From NCBI GenBank assembly GCA_900555335.1, contig USKU01000001.1, positions 1 to 57,989 on the forward strand: a stretch of 57,989 bases of DNA, read 5' to 3'. Positions 24,788-33,443 of this stretch are shown here, one piece after another; the first letter of the stretch is position 1, and each line of letters starts with the position of its first letter. This DNA comes from an uncultured Atopobium sp. GTDB taxonomy: Bacteria > Actinomycetota > Coriobacteriia > Coriobacteriales > Atopobiaceae. A program made the translations under genes and the position numbers. The notes below the pieces were generated by a model. That model was not told the origin of the DNA. It made no database searches and saw only the letters and a list, made by a program, of their open reading frames with translations.

Positions 24788-26707
24788 CTAATCCTTCTTG
24801 TAAAAATCTGCCTCAAAACCCTCTGCGTTGAGCGGCAAACCCTGTGCCCAAGTGGGAACCACGCACATGAGGGAGACCACCTCATCAAGGCTTCCAAAGC
24901 TAGGCTGCTCATCACAAATTACCTCATCATGTACGTGCATAACGACATGATAACCAGCTTTCTCAAGGCGCACGAGCGCCTCGGCTAAGATGTCACGCGC
25001 GATAGCTTGCGTGATGTTTTCTACGAGCTTGCCACCATAGGTCTCGAGCTTCTGGAACTTGCGCGCAGCACCCAGTCCCCAGTATGTGATGCCTTCCGCT
25101 CCAAAGCGGTTCTCAGCAATCTGCGGCCGTGCGTAGTAAAGACACCTTGAGGACGGCAGCTTGATGGTAAGCATGCCTTTGGCAAAGCCAACAGATACCT
25201 TGCCTATACGCGTGATGACATGCTTTTTGATAGCGTTTAGTGCTGCAGCCTCAATATCGCGCCAGAACTGGACTATGTTGCTGTTAGCTTCTCGCCAGGC
25301 GCCTACGATAGTTTCCATTTCAACTTCATTGAGTCCCATACGCTCAGCTCCCATAGCACGAAGAGCACCAACTGCTCCAGCATAGCCGCACGCCAAGGTT
25401 GCGATCTTACCTTTTTGTCTGAGCTCTCCGTTTACCCCATGCTTTACGACAGGCACACCGAACATCTGCGATGCCGTTTTGCAGTAGATGTCCTCACCAG
25501 TTGCAAAGGCATGAAGTACCCATGACTCTCCGGCGAGCCACGCAAGCACACGCGCTTCAATGGCAGAAAAGTCGGCTACGATAAAGCGACTGTTTTCACT
25601 TGGAATAAGCGCTGTGCGAATGAGCTGCGAGAGCGTGTCGGCTACACTCGGGTAGAGGAGCTTCATCGTCTCCAAATCACCTGACTTCACCAGCTCACGC
25701 GTTGCTTCCAAGTCAGCGAGATAGCTTCTGGGAAGGTTTTGTACCTGCAGAAGCCTTCCTGCCCATCTGCCCGTTCTGCCTGCTCCCATGAACTGATGTA
25801 GTCCGTGTGCGCGGTCATATGTGTCAGCGCAGGCAAGCATCTTCTCGTATTTTTTAACTGATGAGCGGGAGTATTCACCGCGCAAGCTTAACACTTCATG
25901 AACGACACCTGTTGAGCGTGCAAGCGCATCCTCAACGGCTGCTTTATCAAGTGAGTCTAGTGGCAGGCCGTGTTCTTCTAGCCAGCTTTTAAGCTGTATG
26001 GGAGAATTTGGATTATCAAGTCCTGTGAGTTTGCTTGCACGCTTAAGTGCAGTCTTGCTATTGTCCTGAGCTAGAGAAATAGAAGCTTCTGCCAAGCGTC
26101 TATCAATACGCACGCCACGGTCGTTAATGGCTTGATCGACCGCGTATTCTTCCCATACAAATTGAGGTAGTGGCACGCGAGTAAGTTTTGTTTGGATGGC
26201 AGCTTCCACCTCAACGTCGCGTTTGCAGTAAGCCTTGAACGTTTCCCACTTGTCAGGTGCATCCTTTGAGAGTACGCGGTGTCCATCTTTTTGAGGACAG
26301 CTAAAGAGCTTGATAAGTGAGGTACCCTCACTCATTTTCTGGTCAGACAAATTGAAAGCAGCACCTGCGTCCTTGAGGGAAAGCGGCATACCAAGAGCTG
26401 CCGCGTGTACCATCGTGCAGCGCCAGCTTGTGGCAGGAAGATGCGTGCCCAGATAGTGCGAGAGGCAGATACGCTCAAAGGACGCATTCCATGCATGCTT
26501 GAGCACGCGATCGTCAGTAAGCGCGAGGAGCACCTTATCGGGTAGCTTTTCACCTTGAGTGAGGTCTACAATCTCGACGTCCCCACCATCGATGGAGAAG
26601 GCAAAGAGTAAAATTTTAAAATCGGGTGAAGCTGCGTATTTGTAATGGCCACAGGCTCCGATATCAACTGACGAAAAAGTCTCTATATCGATTGATAAGT
26701 CGTGCAT
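24788..26707 (-). CDS. Phage-type DNA polymerase of family A with 3'-5' exonuclease
   Basis: About 639 residues from the second ATG (26707), chosen because AAAGGA is eight bases upstream; the first ATG at 26716 has no spacing. An N-terminal proofreading domain shows SIDIETFS (DxE) near 8 and YCKRDVEVE near 168. The polymerase domain shows DFSAIEARVLAWLAGE near 370 (motif A), a motif B region with QKGKIATLACGYAGA near 427, and HVHDEVICDE near 600 (motif C). This is the long-known phage replicative polymerase, typically next to DUF2815 and DUF2800. It looks intact. Confidence 0.93.
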   Translation of the reverse strand: MHDLSIDIETFSSVDIGACGHYKYAASPDFKILLFAFSIDGGDVEIVDLTQGEKLPDKVLLALTDDRVLKHAWNASFERICLSHYLGTHLPATSWRCTMVHAAALGMPLSLKDAGAAFNLSDQKMSEGTSLIKLFSCPQKDGHRVLSKDAPDKWETFKAYCKRDVEVEAAIQTKLTRVPLPQFVWEEYAVDQAINDRGVRIDRRLAEASISLAQDNSKTALKRASKLTGLDNPNSPIQLKSWLEEHGLPLDSLDKAAVEDALARSTGVVHEVLSLRGEYSRSSVKKYEKMLACADTYDRAHGLHQFMGAGRTGRWAGRLLQVQNLPRSYLADLEATRELVKSGDLETMKLLYPSVADTLSQLIRTALIPSENSRFIVADFSAIEARVLAWLAGESWVLHAFATGEDIYCKTASQMFGVPVVKHGVNGELRQKGKIATLACGYAGAVGALRAMGAERMGLNEVEMETIVGAWREANSNIVQFWRDIEAAALNAIKKHVITRIGKVSVGFAKGMLTIKLPSSRCLYYARPQIAENRFGAEGITYWGLGAARKFQKLETYGGKLVENITQAIARDILAEALVRLEKAGYHVVMHVHDEVICDEQPSFGSLDEVVSLMCVVPTWAQGLPLNAEGFEADFYKKD

Positions 26708-26782
26708 GGAATACATCCTTTACAGGCAAATGAGCTGCCAGTAGAAAAAAACACTGACAGCTCGCGAGTTTAGTGTACAGGT

Positions 26783-27325
26783 TTAAGTGAAGAGGTCATC
26801 ATTTTCTGCATCCTCGTGAAATGCTCCGAACTCTTCAGCAGCATTCACGCGTCCACCTAAGGGCTTACCATCACGGATGAACTGTAAGGCTTGAAGTCCT
26901 GCAGCAATGCCACGGTTGCCATTGGTGTTAAAGGCATAGAAGCTAATGCAAGCACGGACATAGCAGCCAGAGTAGATGATGGAAGCATCGGTGATGTTGC
27001 CCTCACGGTCAACTACACCAGGCTGGAAGGTTGAGTTGGCGTTGATGAAATACGCTCCTGCATAGTCCTCATCATCGCGCTCGGTGTCTCCATCTCGCAG
27101 AGGAAGCTTGAGAGATCCGCGGGGTGGAATTTTGCCACCAAACTTACCTACGCCTTCTTGGATAGCTTGCTCAATGGCATCCTCGATGAGCTTGATGGTT
27201 GCTTTGTCGCTCTTAGGGATGATGAGTGAGGATGAGTACTTGGGCTTAGATCCGTTGATGGACTTGGGTTCGGTGATGTTGACGTAGCTTGCACGAGCGA
27301 CGCCGGTGGTAACTTTTACTGCCAT
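26783..27325 (-). CDS. DUF2815-family phage protein (probable ssDNA-binding)
   Basis: A 180-residue protein beginning MAVKVTTGVARASYVNI, the DUF2815 pattern, with SSLIIPKSDKATIKLIEDAI near 32-52, GAYFINANSTFQPG near 90-103 and an acidic end (EDAENDDLFT). DUF2815 proteins are encoded between the DUF2800 nuclease and the polymerase in many prophages; a single-strand DNA-binding role is proposed from fold similarity. GAAAGGAA is a few bases upstream of the ATG. Its start overlaps the end of the DUF2800 frame by 10 bases. Confidence 0.88.
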   Translation of the reverse strand: MAVKVTTGVARASYVNITEPKSINGSKPKYSSSLIIPKSDKATIKLIEDAIEQAIQEGVGKFGGKIPPRGSLKLPLRDGDTERDDEDYAGAYFINANSTFQPGVVDREGNITDASIIYSGCYVRACISFYAFNTNGNRGIAAGLQALQFIRDGKPLGGRVNAAEEFGAFHEDAENDDLFT

Positions 27326-28299
27326 GATAGTTTCCTTTCTAACGGTTTACTTGTAAACTCACTGGCAATATCTGTGACAAGCTCTTCACGCTTGTCATTT
27401 ACATCTACAAGGCAGGGTTTGCCTTGGGGTTTTGTGACATAGTCACCTAAAAGCTCAGAGAAGCGACGCTTTCCAAGTAGACGCTCCATATCGGTGATGC
27501 CTAGAAGCACCTCTTTGGTAAAGCCTTCGATGTTGGCTGCAGCCAAAGTCTCTTTGATAGCATGCTCGTCGGTAAAGCATCTACGAGACCTTCCTGCTAC
27601 GAGCTTCATGTGCGGCCACTTGTGACCTTTGTTGACAGCTTCTGCAAGTGCGTAGGTTTCAACATCTGAGATCCAACTTTTAAACTCAGTTGCTTTAAGG
27701 AGTACCTCTGATACCTCAGCATCGGTGAGGTCGGTAGCTGCCTTGAAGCTGTCTTTTGCGAGTGCGAGATTTGCCTCAGCACGTGCGCGGCATGTAGCGC
27801 GTTTGGCGCAGAACTGACACCAGGTCCCTGCCTTAAACTCACCCTGGCCGTGCGCGGCCAGCTCAGCTTGAGGCCGCACGACCTTATCTGCCCAGGCGTA
27901 GAGCTCACGGGCACTTACCACCTCGGTATCGAAGTTTTCGCGCCTTGGCTGGAAGATGGACATGGATACTTGCTCGATGTCATAGAGCACACCATAGGTA
28001 GCAAGTGCTCCTAGGGCATAGAGCCTCATTTGGGGATTGTCATGAGCGGAAACCAGCACGCCTTGGCCATACTTGAGGTCGATGATGTGAAGCGTGGGCT
28101 CAGCGATAATGACGGCTTCGCCTGTGCCAAAGCCGTCCACCACCCACTCAGAAAAGTCGAGGCGCTCTTCAACGAGCGTGCAGACATCTGCGCAGTGCTC
28201 TTGTGCTTCACGGCGCTTCTCAAGCACAAAGCTCACGCAGTAGCAAAGAAGGGTACCATAAATATCAATGCACAGTTTCCACTGTTTTTTGAAGCTCAA
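27316..28299 (-). pseudogene. DUF2800 phage nuclease-like protein, 5' end replaced
   Basis: DUF2800 proteins (PD-(D/E)XK-like nuclease fold) are about 370-400 residues and begin with a motif containing HxxxxASxxxRW and a Cys pair. That first part is missing here. From about residue 22 (YCVSFVLEKRREAQEHCAD) the family pattern is clear: FGTGEAVIIAEPTLHIIDLKYGQG (catalytic Asp/Lys region), FQPRRENFDTE, and FCAKRATC (Cys of the iron-sulfur or zinc site). The first 20 residues come from foreign sequence. The junction lies near 28240-28270, where the defence remnant on the other strand begins, so the gene is a truncated relic unless a new start is used. Confidence 0.8.
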
Positions 28300-28875
28300 A
28301 TGTCTAAGAATTTAATGGAAATCCTGAAATCATCAGGGTATCCAAATCTGCAAACTGCAGATTTTTCCTTGGCAGGTTTTGATGCATATATCAATAACAG
28401 ACAAAAATCGACTCAAGGAAAAGGTTATCGCTCTTATATCAACTCTTGCGTAACCCTTGCCTTATATAAAATACTATTCGAAAGTGCCGTTCATAATCCT
28501 GGATTTGTAATTATCGACACCCCATTAAACGGGCTTGATGACCCCCAAGAGATAAGCGATGATGCAACTAGTGAATTGCATAATTTCAGAGACATTCTTC
28601 AGCATGCTTTCTATCAAACTTTGATACGTCTTGCAGAGTATGGTCAGATCATTGTGATGGACAATAATAAAAACCTTCCTGAACTACCTTCTCTGGAAGG
28701 AAAGTGCGACCTTATCGAGTTTACGAAGTCAACTAAGAGAGGCCGCTACGGATTACTTGAAGGTAAAACTCAAGATGATTTTCAAGATCAAGAATACGTT
28801 GAGAATGAAATACAGGATGAAGAAACAACGGATCAAGAGGGCTCAGAAACTGAAAAGGTGGAAGTTGATGATTAG
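28258..28875 (+). pseudogene. C-terminal remnant of a RecF/SMC-like ATPase
   Basis: About 200 residues in frame show the end of an SMC/RecF-like ATPase of a defence or restriction operon: GKGYRSYINSCVTLALYKIL (ABC-signature-like region), FVIIDTPLNGLDDPQE (Walker B and D-loop) and GQIIVMDNNKNLPEL. The N-terminal half with Walker A is absent because the phage module joins here. The longer open frame upstream to 28030 is antisense to DUF2800 and not real. The gene overlaps the start of the regulator by 8 bases, showing that the three genes from here formed an operon. Confidence 0.7.
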
Positions 28876-29104
28876 TAAATTGAGCTATTTGCCTCTTTGG
28901 CATGTTCTCGTCGATAAAGGTATGTCTAAAAAGGATTTACAAGAAAAATCAGGTGTAAGTGCTGCAACAATATCGAAGTTAAGACGAGGTGATAATGTTA
29001 CTACCGATGTGCTTTTAAGAATATGCTCAGCTCTTGAGTGCGACATTGCGGATATTTGTACAGTAATGCCAACAGAGATATTGAAAGAGACGATAAATGA
29101 CTAA
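28868..29104 (+). CDS. XRE-family regulator of the defence operon remnant
   Basis: A 78-residue helix-turn-helix protein: LVDKGMSKKDLQEKSGVSAATISKLRRGDNVTTDVLLRICSAL is one complete HTH_26-type domain, with IADICTVMP after it. It starts at ATG 28868, eight bases before the ATPase stop, with AAAGGTGGA upstream. Such regulators commonly lie just ahead of the methyltransferase gene in type III and other restriction systems. Confidence 0.85.
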   Translation: MISKLSYLPLWHVLVDKGMSKKDLQEKSGVSAATISKLRRGDNVTTDVLLRICSALECDIADICTVMPTEILKETIND

Positions 29105-29478
29105 GCAAAAACTTGGTCAATTGATGCAACAAAGATATGGCATTTATACCAACAGAAGTTGGAAAATATGACTATGAGTGGGTTGATCCTCGTTACTGTG
29201 AGACCCATACGCTTATATTTGACGAGTATGTCGAGGGCATACAGTCAGTTAAAGCTGATAAGTATGAATATTCGGAAAGAGCTGACTTAGAGCCTCAAAC
29301 GGATAACCTTCTTATTCAAGGCGAGACTGGTGATGTACTTGAGGCACTTACTCGTGCACCTGAACTTACAAAAAAATATGGCGGTAGGGTGAAGCTAGTG
29401 TATATAGATCTGCCCTGCAATGCTGACAACCGAATGTACACCTTATCGTCATCTATGGCGCAAAGTGACTCAATCTGA
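29097..29478 (+). pseudogene. Fragment of a type III-like (adenine-specific) DNA methyltransferase
   Basis: The intended start is probably ATG 29097 (overlapping the regulator), whose frame reads MTKQKLGQLMQQRYGIYTN and then fails. The next frame from 29137 continues with IPTEVGKYDYEWVDPRY and NLLIQGETGDVLEALTR, the N-terminus of Mod-type methyltransferases. The catalytic DPPF motif reads DLPC (29406-29420), and homology stops at once. So there is one frameshift, one motif change and a deletion of the rest. The gene is dead. Confidence 0.75.
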
Positions 29479-29651
29479 CGCATTGAGGCGCCATCTGAGG
29501 GAAATCTGGAGTTCCGTTAACGCCACACGTGCTACACACCCGCTCAACACTCGTAAGCCACACGTAACACACTCGTGCAACACTCGGAAGACACTTGTAC
29601 AACACACGTAACACACGTGGAAACGGATAGGGCTTTAAGGGGGTAAATAGC
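29479..29651. other. Gap between the defence remnant and tRNA-Phe
   Basis: No gene. It holds a tract of degenerate short repeats (29524-29620) and the probable right edge of the island. Confidence 0.5.
29524..29620. repeat. Degenerate short tandem repeats
   Basis: Nine or so units of 9-13 bases start with CAC and mostly carry ACTCGT, ACACGT or ACTTGT (for example CACACGTAA twice, CACTCGTAAGC, CACTTGTACAA). There is no spacer diversity of CRISPR type. The function is unknown; the tract adjoins the tRNA-Phe transcript end. Confidence 0.6.
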
Positions 29652-29683
29652 AAAAAAGGTTGATACCACGTTTGGTATCAACC
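29652..29683 (-). terminator. Terminator of the tRNA-Phe transcript
   Basis: GGTTGATACCA (29658-29668) pairs with TGGTATCAACC (29673-29683), followed on the minus strand by T6 (29652-29657). Confidence 0.88.
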
Positions 29684-29695
29684 TGAGAGTACAAC

Positions 29696-29771
29696 TGGTG
29701 GCGGGGAAGGGAATCGAACCCCTGACACGGGGATTTTCAGTCCCCTGCTCTACCAACTGAGCTACCCAGCC
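29696..29771 (-). tRNA. tRNA-Phe (GAA), CCA encoded
   Basis: 76 bases with cloverleaf parts in place: D-arm GCTCAGTTGGTAGAGC, anticodon stem GGGGA/TCCCC around CTGAAAA with anticodon GAA, T-loop TTCGATT and encoded CCA. The acceptor stem pairs except for U4 with C69. The 3' end faces the accessory island. Confidence 0.95.
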
Positions 29772-29832
29772 ATTGGTGCTTCGAAAAGCTTATTTACTAT
29801 AACAGACTCAAGCGCTTCGTCAAGCGGGCAAT

Positions 29833-30102
29833 TTATACAATCCAGAAATTTTTTCCGCCAGTGAGGTCAAATTCAACGGTCATACCCTTTATTGCAAAAA
29901 ACGCTACAATTTGCTCCTTTGTTTTCTCGAGCTCTTGACCGTCGATTTTCTCGCGCTCATCGGGTTTCTCGCCAGAGGGAAGTTCTATCCAGAGAGTTTG
30001 CTTACCACATGTGTCACGCAGGTGGATTTTGCTTAAAAGTCCCTGTTGTTCGAGCCTTTCATTGAGATGAATGAGGTCAAAGAAGTTGACAACTTTTGGC
30101 AT
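29833..30102 (-). CDS. Small conserved-looking protein, function unknown
   Basis: An 89-residue protein from ATG 30102 (MPKVVNFFDLIHLNERLEQ); longer in-frame starts at 30150 and 30138 are possible. The sequence is a helix (1-20), a strand-like RDTCGKQTLWIELPSG, a charged helix (EREKIDGQELEKTKEQIVAFFA) and a last strand ending in GGKNFWIV. I know no assigned function. It holds one copy of the 13-base word, which codes for Gly-Glu-Lys-Pro in the loop before the helix. Confidence 0.65.
   Translation of the reverse strand: MPKVVNFFDLIHLNERLEQQGLLSKIHLRDTCGKQTLWIELPSGEKPDEREKIDGQELEKTKEQIVAFFAIKGMTVEFDLTGGKNFWIV
29962..29974 (-). repeat. TGGCGAGAAACCC word, copy 2
   Basis: Exact match on the minus strand within the small protein gene. 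Confidence 0.7.
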
Positions 30103-30231
30103 GCTAACTCGTTTCTCTAAACGCTTACTCTTAAGCATACACGTTTGCAAATTGGTACAATAGATTATCTAACTTGAACTAGGTCAGCGGTCGTTGCTGC
30201 CTCCACTGAATAAACTATTCGAGGGGAAATT

Positions 30232-32055
30232 ATGGCCTTTACGAGAAAAGAATTCTTGTCCCTTTCTGCTTTGGGAGCTGCAGGCACCTTGGCCGCATGT
30301 ACTCCACAGGCAAGGACATCTGAGGATACGAATCAGCCTGCATCTAACGTGGACCTTGAAGAGTTCAAGTCACTCAAGCTGGACATGACACAGTGGAGCT
30401 ATGACGAGGATAACGACTGCTACTATCAGCTGGGCATTCAGTACTGCACTAAGCCTGCAAGCAAGTCGGTAAACACTCTCTCGGTCTTTGTACCTGGAAA
30501 GTATTTCTCGGGAAAGAAGAATGGCTCTACCTACGAGTGCGAAGTAAGCGAGAAAGCCGTTGTAGGCAGCTTCACCGCAAGTACCGCGCCAATTGTCATG
30601 CCTATTAACACAGCAACGCTGTTCCCTCAGAGCGCTCCTACAAGCTACGCATACGAAGGCCTCGCACCGTACCTTGAGGCTGGTTTTGTGTACGTATACG
30701 CAGGTTTCCGTGGTAGAAGTGCCGGCTACGATTCAACCACAGGCTCGGACGAGCTTTACGCAGGCGGCTCTCCTTGGCCAGCAGTAGACTTTAAGGCTGC
30801 TATCAGGTATTTGCGCTACAACCATGAGCAGCTCCCATGCAATACATCAAAGATTTTTGTGTTTGGTTTTGCAGCCGGCGGCGGCCTCAGCGCGGTGCTG
30901 GGAACCTCGGGAGACTCTCCGCTCTATACGCCATATCTTAAGGCTGTCGGCGCTGCTACACATAGCGAGAAGGGCGAGCAGCTTTCAGACTCTATTTACG
31001 GTAGCGCTTCATGGTGTCCTGCAACTTCATACGACCTTGCAGACGCAGCGTATGAGTGGTCAGCTGGTCAGTATGCAGATGCAACAGACTCTCGTGCTGA
31101 AGGTGTTTGGACCCAACCTCTCTCACAAGATCTTGCTGGTGCATATGCCTCATTTGTCAACAACATGGATCTTCTCGACAGCAATGACAGCAAGGTCAGT
31201 CTTGATGAGACTAACTCCGGTGTCTATACCGCTGGATCATATGCAGACCTTCTTATCAACGAGCTCAAGACCTCTGCGAATAACTTTGTTAGGGACAACG
31301 CATTCCCATATACCTCTACGCCTCAGCGACTGGAAGAGCCTACGTTCCCAGGTGACCCAAATCTCGCAACGGTTCGTGGTACAGATAATGCAGCTCCTGC
31401 TACTCAGCAGGTTCAATCTACTATCTACGATACTGCTGAGCACTATTTTGGCTCTCTGAACTCAGAATCTATTTGGGTTGTATATAACCTTCGTCGTCAG
31501 AGCGTTGAGCTTGAGAACTTGAGGGGTTTCTCGCGCGCTCTGAGAGGTGCTTCACTTCCAGTTGGAGCTTTTGATGCTCCTGATAGAAGCACCCGCGCTA
31601 ATCAGCTTTTTGGCGTTGGCGAGCAAAGTACGCTGCATTTTGATGAGCAGACTGCTGACCTCATTAAAAAGAACCTTGATACTTACATGAAGCTTGCCGA
31701 TTGGAAGTCTAGCTACGCTAATGATTGGACCTCTGATCTGAATAAGGCTGATACGCTGGAGAATGACATTCCAACTCGTGTTGATATGTTCAATCCACTG
31801 TACTTTACCAGCGCATCTTACAAAGGCTATCAGACAGCATCGGTTGCTCCTTATTGGCGTATTAATGAGGGCGCTCAGAATACTGATACTTCAATTTGCA
31901 CCTCGTTCAATTTGGGGCTGTCTCTAAAGCATTTCTCGGGCGTGAGCAGTGTTGATTACACGCTTGTTTGGGATAAGGGCCACGTTCTTGCCGAGAGAAC
32001 AGGCAATGCAACTGCCAACTTGGTGTCTTGGATTGTTTCGTGCGCGTCTGCTTAA
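30232..32055 (+). CDS. Tannase/feruloyl-esterase-like alpha/beta hydrolase lipoprotein, nucleophile replaced
   Basis: A 607-residue protein with a signal peptide TRKEFLSLSALGAAGTL and lipobox LAAC (Cys23), so it is a lipoprotein on the outer face; the start has one Arg of a Tat-like motif only. The body matches subtype A tannases: AYEGLAPYLEAGFVYVYAGFRGRSAGY near 139-166, and an elbow segment FVFGFAAGGGLSAVLG near 209-224. In the family the elbow is G-x-S-x-G with the nucleophilic Ser; here Ala214 takes that place (GFAAG), so it probably does not hydrolyse esters by the normal mechanism. It may bind ligand only, or be a pseudo-enzyme. Confidence 0.75.
   Translation: MAFTRKEFLSLSALGAAGTLAACTPQARTSEDTNQPASNVDLEEFKSLKLDMTQWSYDEDNDCYYQLGIQYCTKPASKSVNTLSVFVPGKYFSGKKNGSTYECEVSEKAVVGSFTASTAPIVMPINTATLFPQSAPTSYAYEGLAPYLEAGFVYVYAGFRGRSAGYDSTTGSDELYAGGSPWPAVDFKAAIRYLRYNHEQLPCNTSKIFVFGFAAGGGLSAVLGTSGDSPLYTPYLKAVGAATHSEKGEQLSDSIYGSASWCPATSYDLADAAYEWSAGQYADATDSRAEGVWTQPLSQDLAGAYASFVNNMDLLDSNDSKVSLDETNSGVYTAGSYADLLINELKTSANNFVRDNAFPYTSTPQRLEEPTFPGDPNLATVRGTDNAAPATQQVQSTIYDTAEHYFGSLNSESIWVVYNLRRQSVELENLRGFSRALRGASLPVGAFDAPDRSTRANQLFGVGEQSTLHFDEQTADLIKKNLDTYMKLADWKSSYANDWTSDLNKADTLENDIPTRVDMFNPLYFTSASYKGYQTASVAPYWRINEGAQNTDTSICTSFNLGLSLKHFSGVSSVDYTLVWDKGHVLAERTGNATANLVSWIVSCASA
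31524..31534 (-). repeat. GCGAGAAACCC core word
   Basis: Eleven-base core of the recurring word, inside the esterase-like gene. Confidence 0.5.
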
Positions 32056-32070
32056 AGAGGAGGGCATAGC

Positions 32071-32784
32071 GTGTTTCAAACAAAGAACCGCCGACTGTAT
32101 GGTGTTGTTGTTATTGTTGTGCTTGCGGTAGGAGCAATATTCTTCTCTCTTATGAGAGGTGCTGATAAGTCTCAGTCACAAGCAAGCTCGCAATCACAAC
32201 AGACGCAACAGACGCAACAGACGCAGTCTCAGAGCTCACAAAATAAGGGCTACATTGATTCTGTAGCAGCGGATGACCCGTATGCAAAGGGCATTCACCA
32301 TGTTCGTATTGTGGTGAAGGATTACGGCACTATCGAGGCAACTCTTAACGCAAACGTTGCGCCTATTACGGTTTCTAATTTTGCTCATCTTGCCGAGTCA
32401 GGCTTCTATAATGGCCTTACGTTCCATCGCATTATTGACGGCTTCATGATTCAAGGTGGAGATCCTAAGGGCAATGGCTCGGGTGGATCCGAGAATAAAA
32501 TCAAGGGCGAGTTTACCAAAAACGGTGTCGAGAATAACATCTCGCATACACGTGGAACTATTTCCATGGCACGCGCCCAAGATCCAAACTCTGCAAGCTC
32601 ACAGTTCTTTATCATGCAGGCAGACAACTCAACTCTGAATGGAAATTACGCTGCATTTGGCACGGTAACAAGTGGAATGGACGTTGTCGATGCAATTTGT
32701 AAAGGCGTAACTCCAACCGATTCAAATGGGACCATCCCTGCCTCAGAGCAACCAGTCATTGAGTCCATCACAATGATTGATTAG
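32071..32784 (+). CDS. Peptidyl-prolyl cis-trans isomerase, cyclophilin type, membrane-anchored
   Basis: A 237-residue protein with a signal anchor (about 7-25), a Gln/Thr/Ser-rich linker with tandem QQT units (residues 40-55), and a cyclophilin domain (about 75-237): TFHRIIDGFMIQGGDPKGNGSGG near 112-134, FIMQAD near 180 and YAAFGTVTSGMDVV near 193. It would assist folding of exported proteins. The start is GTG (AGGAGGG eight bases upstream), 15 bases after the esterase-like gene, so the two are likely cotranscribed. Confidence 0.92.
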   Translation: MFQTKNRRLYGVVVIVVLAVGAIFFSLMRGADKSQSQASSQSQQTQQTQQTQSQSSQNKGYIDSVAADDPYAKGIHHVRIVVKDYGTIEATLNANVAPITVSNFAHLAESGFYNGLTFHRIIDGFMIQGGDPKGNGSGGSENKIKGEFTKNGVENNISHTRGTISMARAQDPNSASSQFFIMQADNSTLNGNYAAFGTVTSGMDVVDAICKGVTPTDSNGTIPASEQPVIESITMID

Positions 32785-32816
32785 ATTCCTTATATAAAAT
32801 ATTGTTATGTTATTGA

Positions 32817-32850
32817 ATGACCTGCGACCAGTTATAAAGTTGCAGGTCAT
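32817..32850 (+). terminator. Hairpin after the cyclophilin gene
   Basis: ATGACCTGC (32817-32825) pairs with GCAGGTCAT (32842-32850). The T-tract is poor, so this is a weak terminator or stabiliser. Confidence 0.5.
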
Positions 32851-32874
32851 TGGCTTAAAACACGCTTCTCATGG

Positions 32875-32880
32875 TATACT
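32875..32880 (+). promoter_or_regulatory. Candidate -10 box for carD
   Basis: TATACT preceded by TGG, 26 bases ahead of the ATG and downstream of the hairpin. The -35 is poorly defined. Confidence 0.4.
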
Positions 32881-32905
32881 ATTGTTATCCGAGAGGAGTG
32901 GTGTT

Positions 32906-33406
32906 ATGCGGGCTGTTGGCGAGTTTTGCGTTCACCCAGGTCAGGGCGTATGTCTTGTTGAAAATGTAGTTTCGGAGCCTACTCCGGCCTACGTTTTGTC
33001 TCCTATTGGGCAAAAACATCCTGTTCAGATTGTATTTCCTCTTAATCAAGAATTCAGACTACGCGATCTTATGACGCACGACGAGGCCATGAATCTTGTT
33101 GATACCTATCCTCAAATTGAGCTTATTACGTTCCATATTCATAATGCGTCGCTTGAGGAATCTCATTTTAGACACGCTATTAGAGAAGGTTCTTGTAAAG
33201 ACTCCTTTAGTATTGCTAAAACGTTTAGAGCTCGTATTGATAAGGCGCGTTCGCTCAACAAGAAACCACCTGTTTCTCATGAGAGAATTTTTAAGATGGC
33301 CAGTAATCGCGGTCTTTACGAGCTTATTACGGCACTTAATTGCACCGTTGATGAGATTCAAAAGGTGTTTAGCTCACGCTATGGCGTAGAAATTGGAAAA
33401 GCATAG
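32906..33406 (+). CDS. CarD-family transcription regulator
   Basis: A 166-residue protein starting MRAVGEFCVHPGQGVCLVENV, the CarD/CdnL RNA-polymerase-interaction Tudor-like domain (residues 1-60), followed by a helical C-terminal domain (about 70-165) that binds DNA at the upstream edge of the transcription bubble. Such regulators stabilise open promoter complexes. The ATG at 32906 follows GAGAGGAG; upstream in-frame codons run through the promoter and terminator and are not used. Several basic helices (KARSLNKKPPVSHERIFKMA) fit the DNA-binding part. Confidence 0.85.
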   Translation: MRAVGEFCVHPGQGVCLVENVVSEPTPAYVLSPIGQKHPVQIVFPLNQEFRLRDLMTHDEAMNLVDTYPQIELITFHIHNASLEESHFRHAIREGSCKDSFSIAKTFRARIDKARSLNKKPPVSHERIFKMASNRGLYELITALNCTVDEIQKVFSSRYGVEIGKA

Positions 33407-33443
33407 CTTATAATTAACCCATCCGTTCAAGAGATGGGAAATT

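Noticed and set aside
28030..28257. Upstream part of the plus-strand frame leading into the ATPase remnant
   Set aside because: Antisense to DUF2800, whose family match is clear; only the part from about 28258 resembles an ATPase.
29524..29620. CRISPR array
   Set aside because: Units are too short, have no spacers of constant length, and no cas gene is near.
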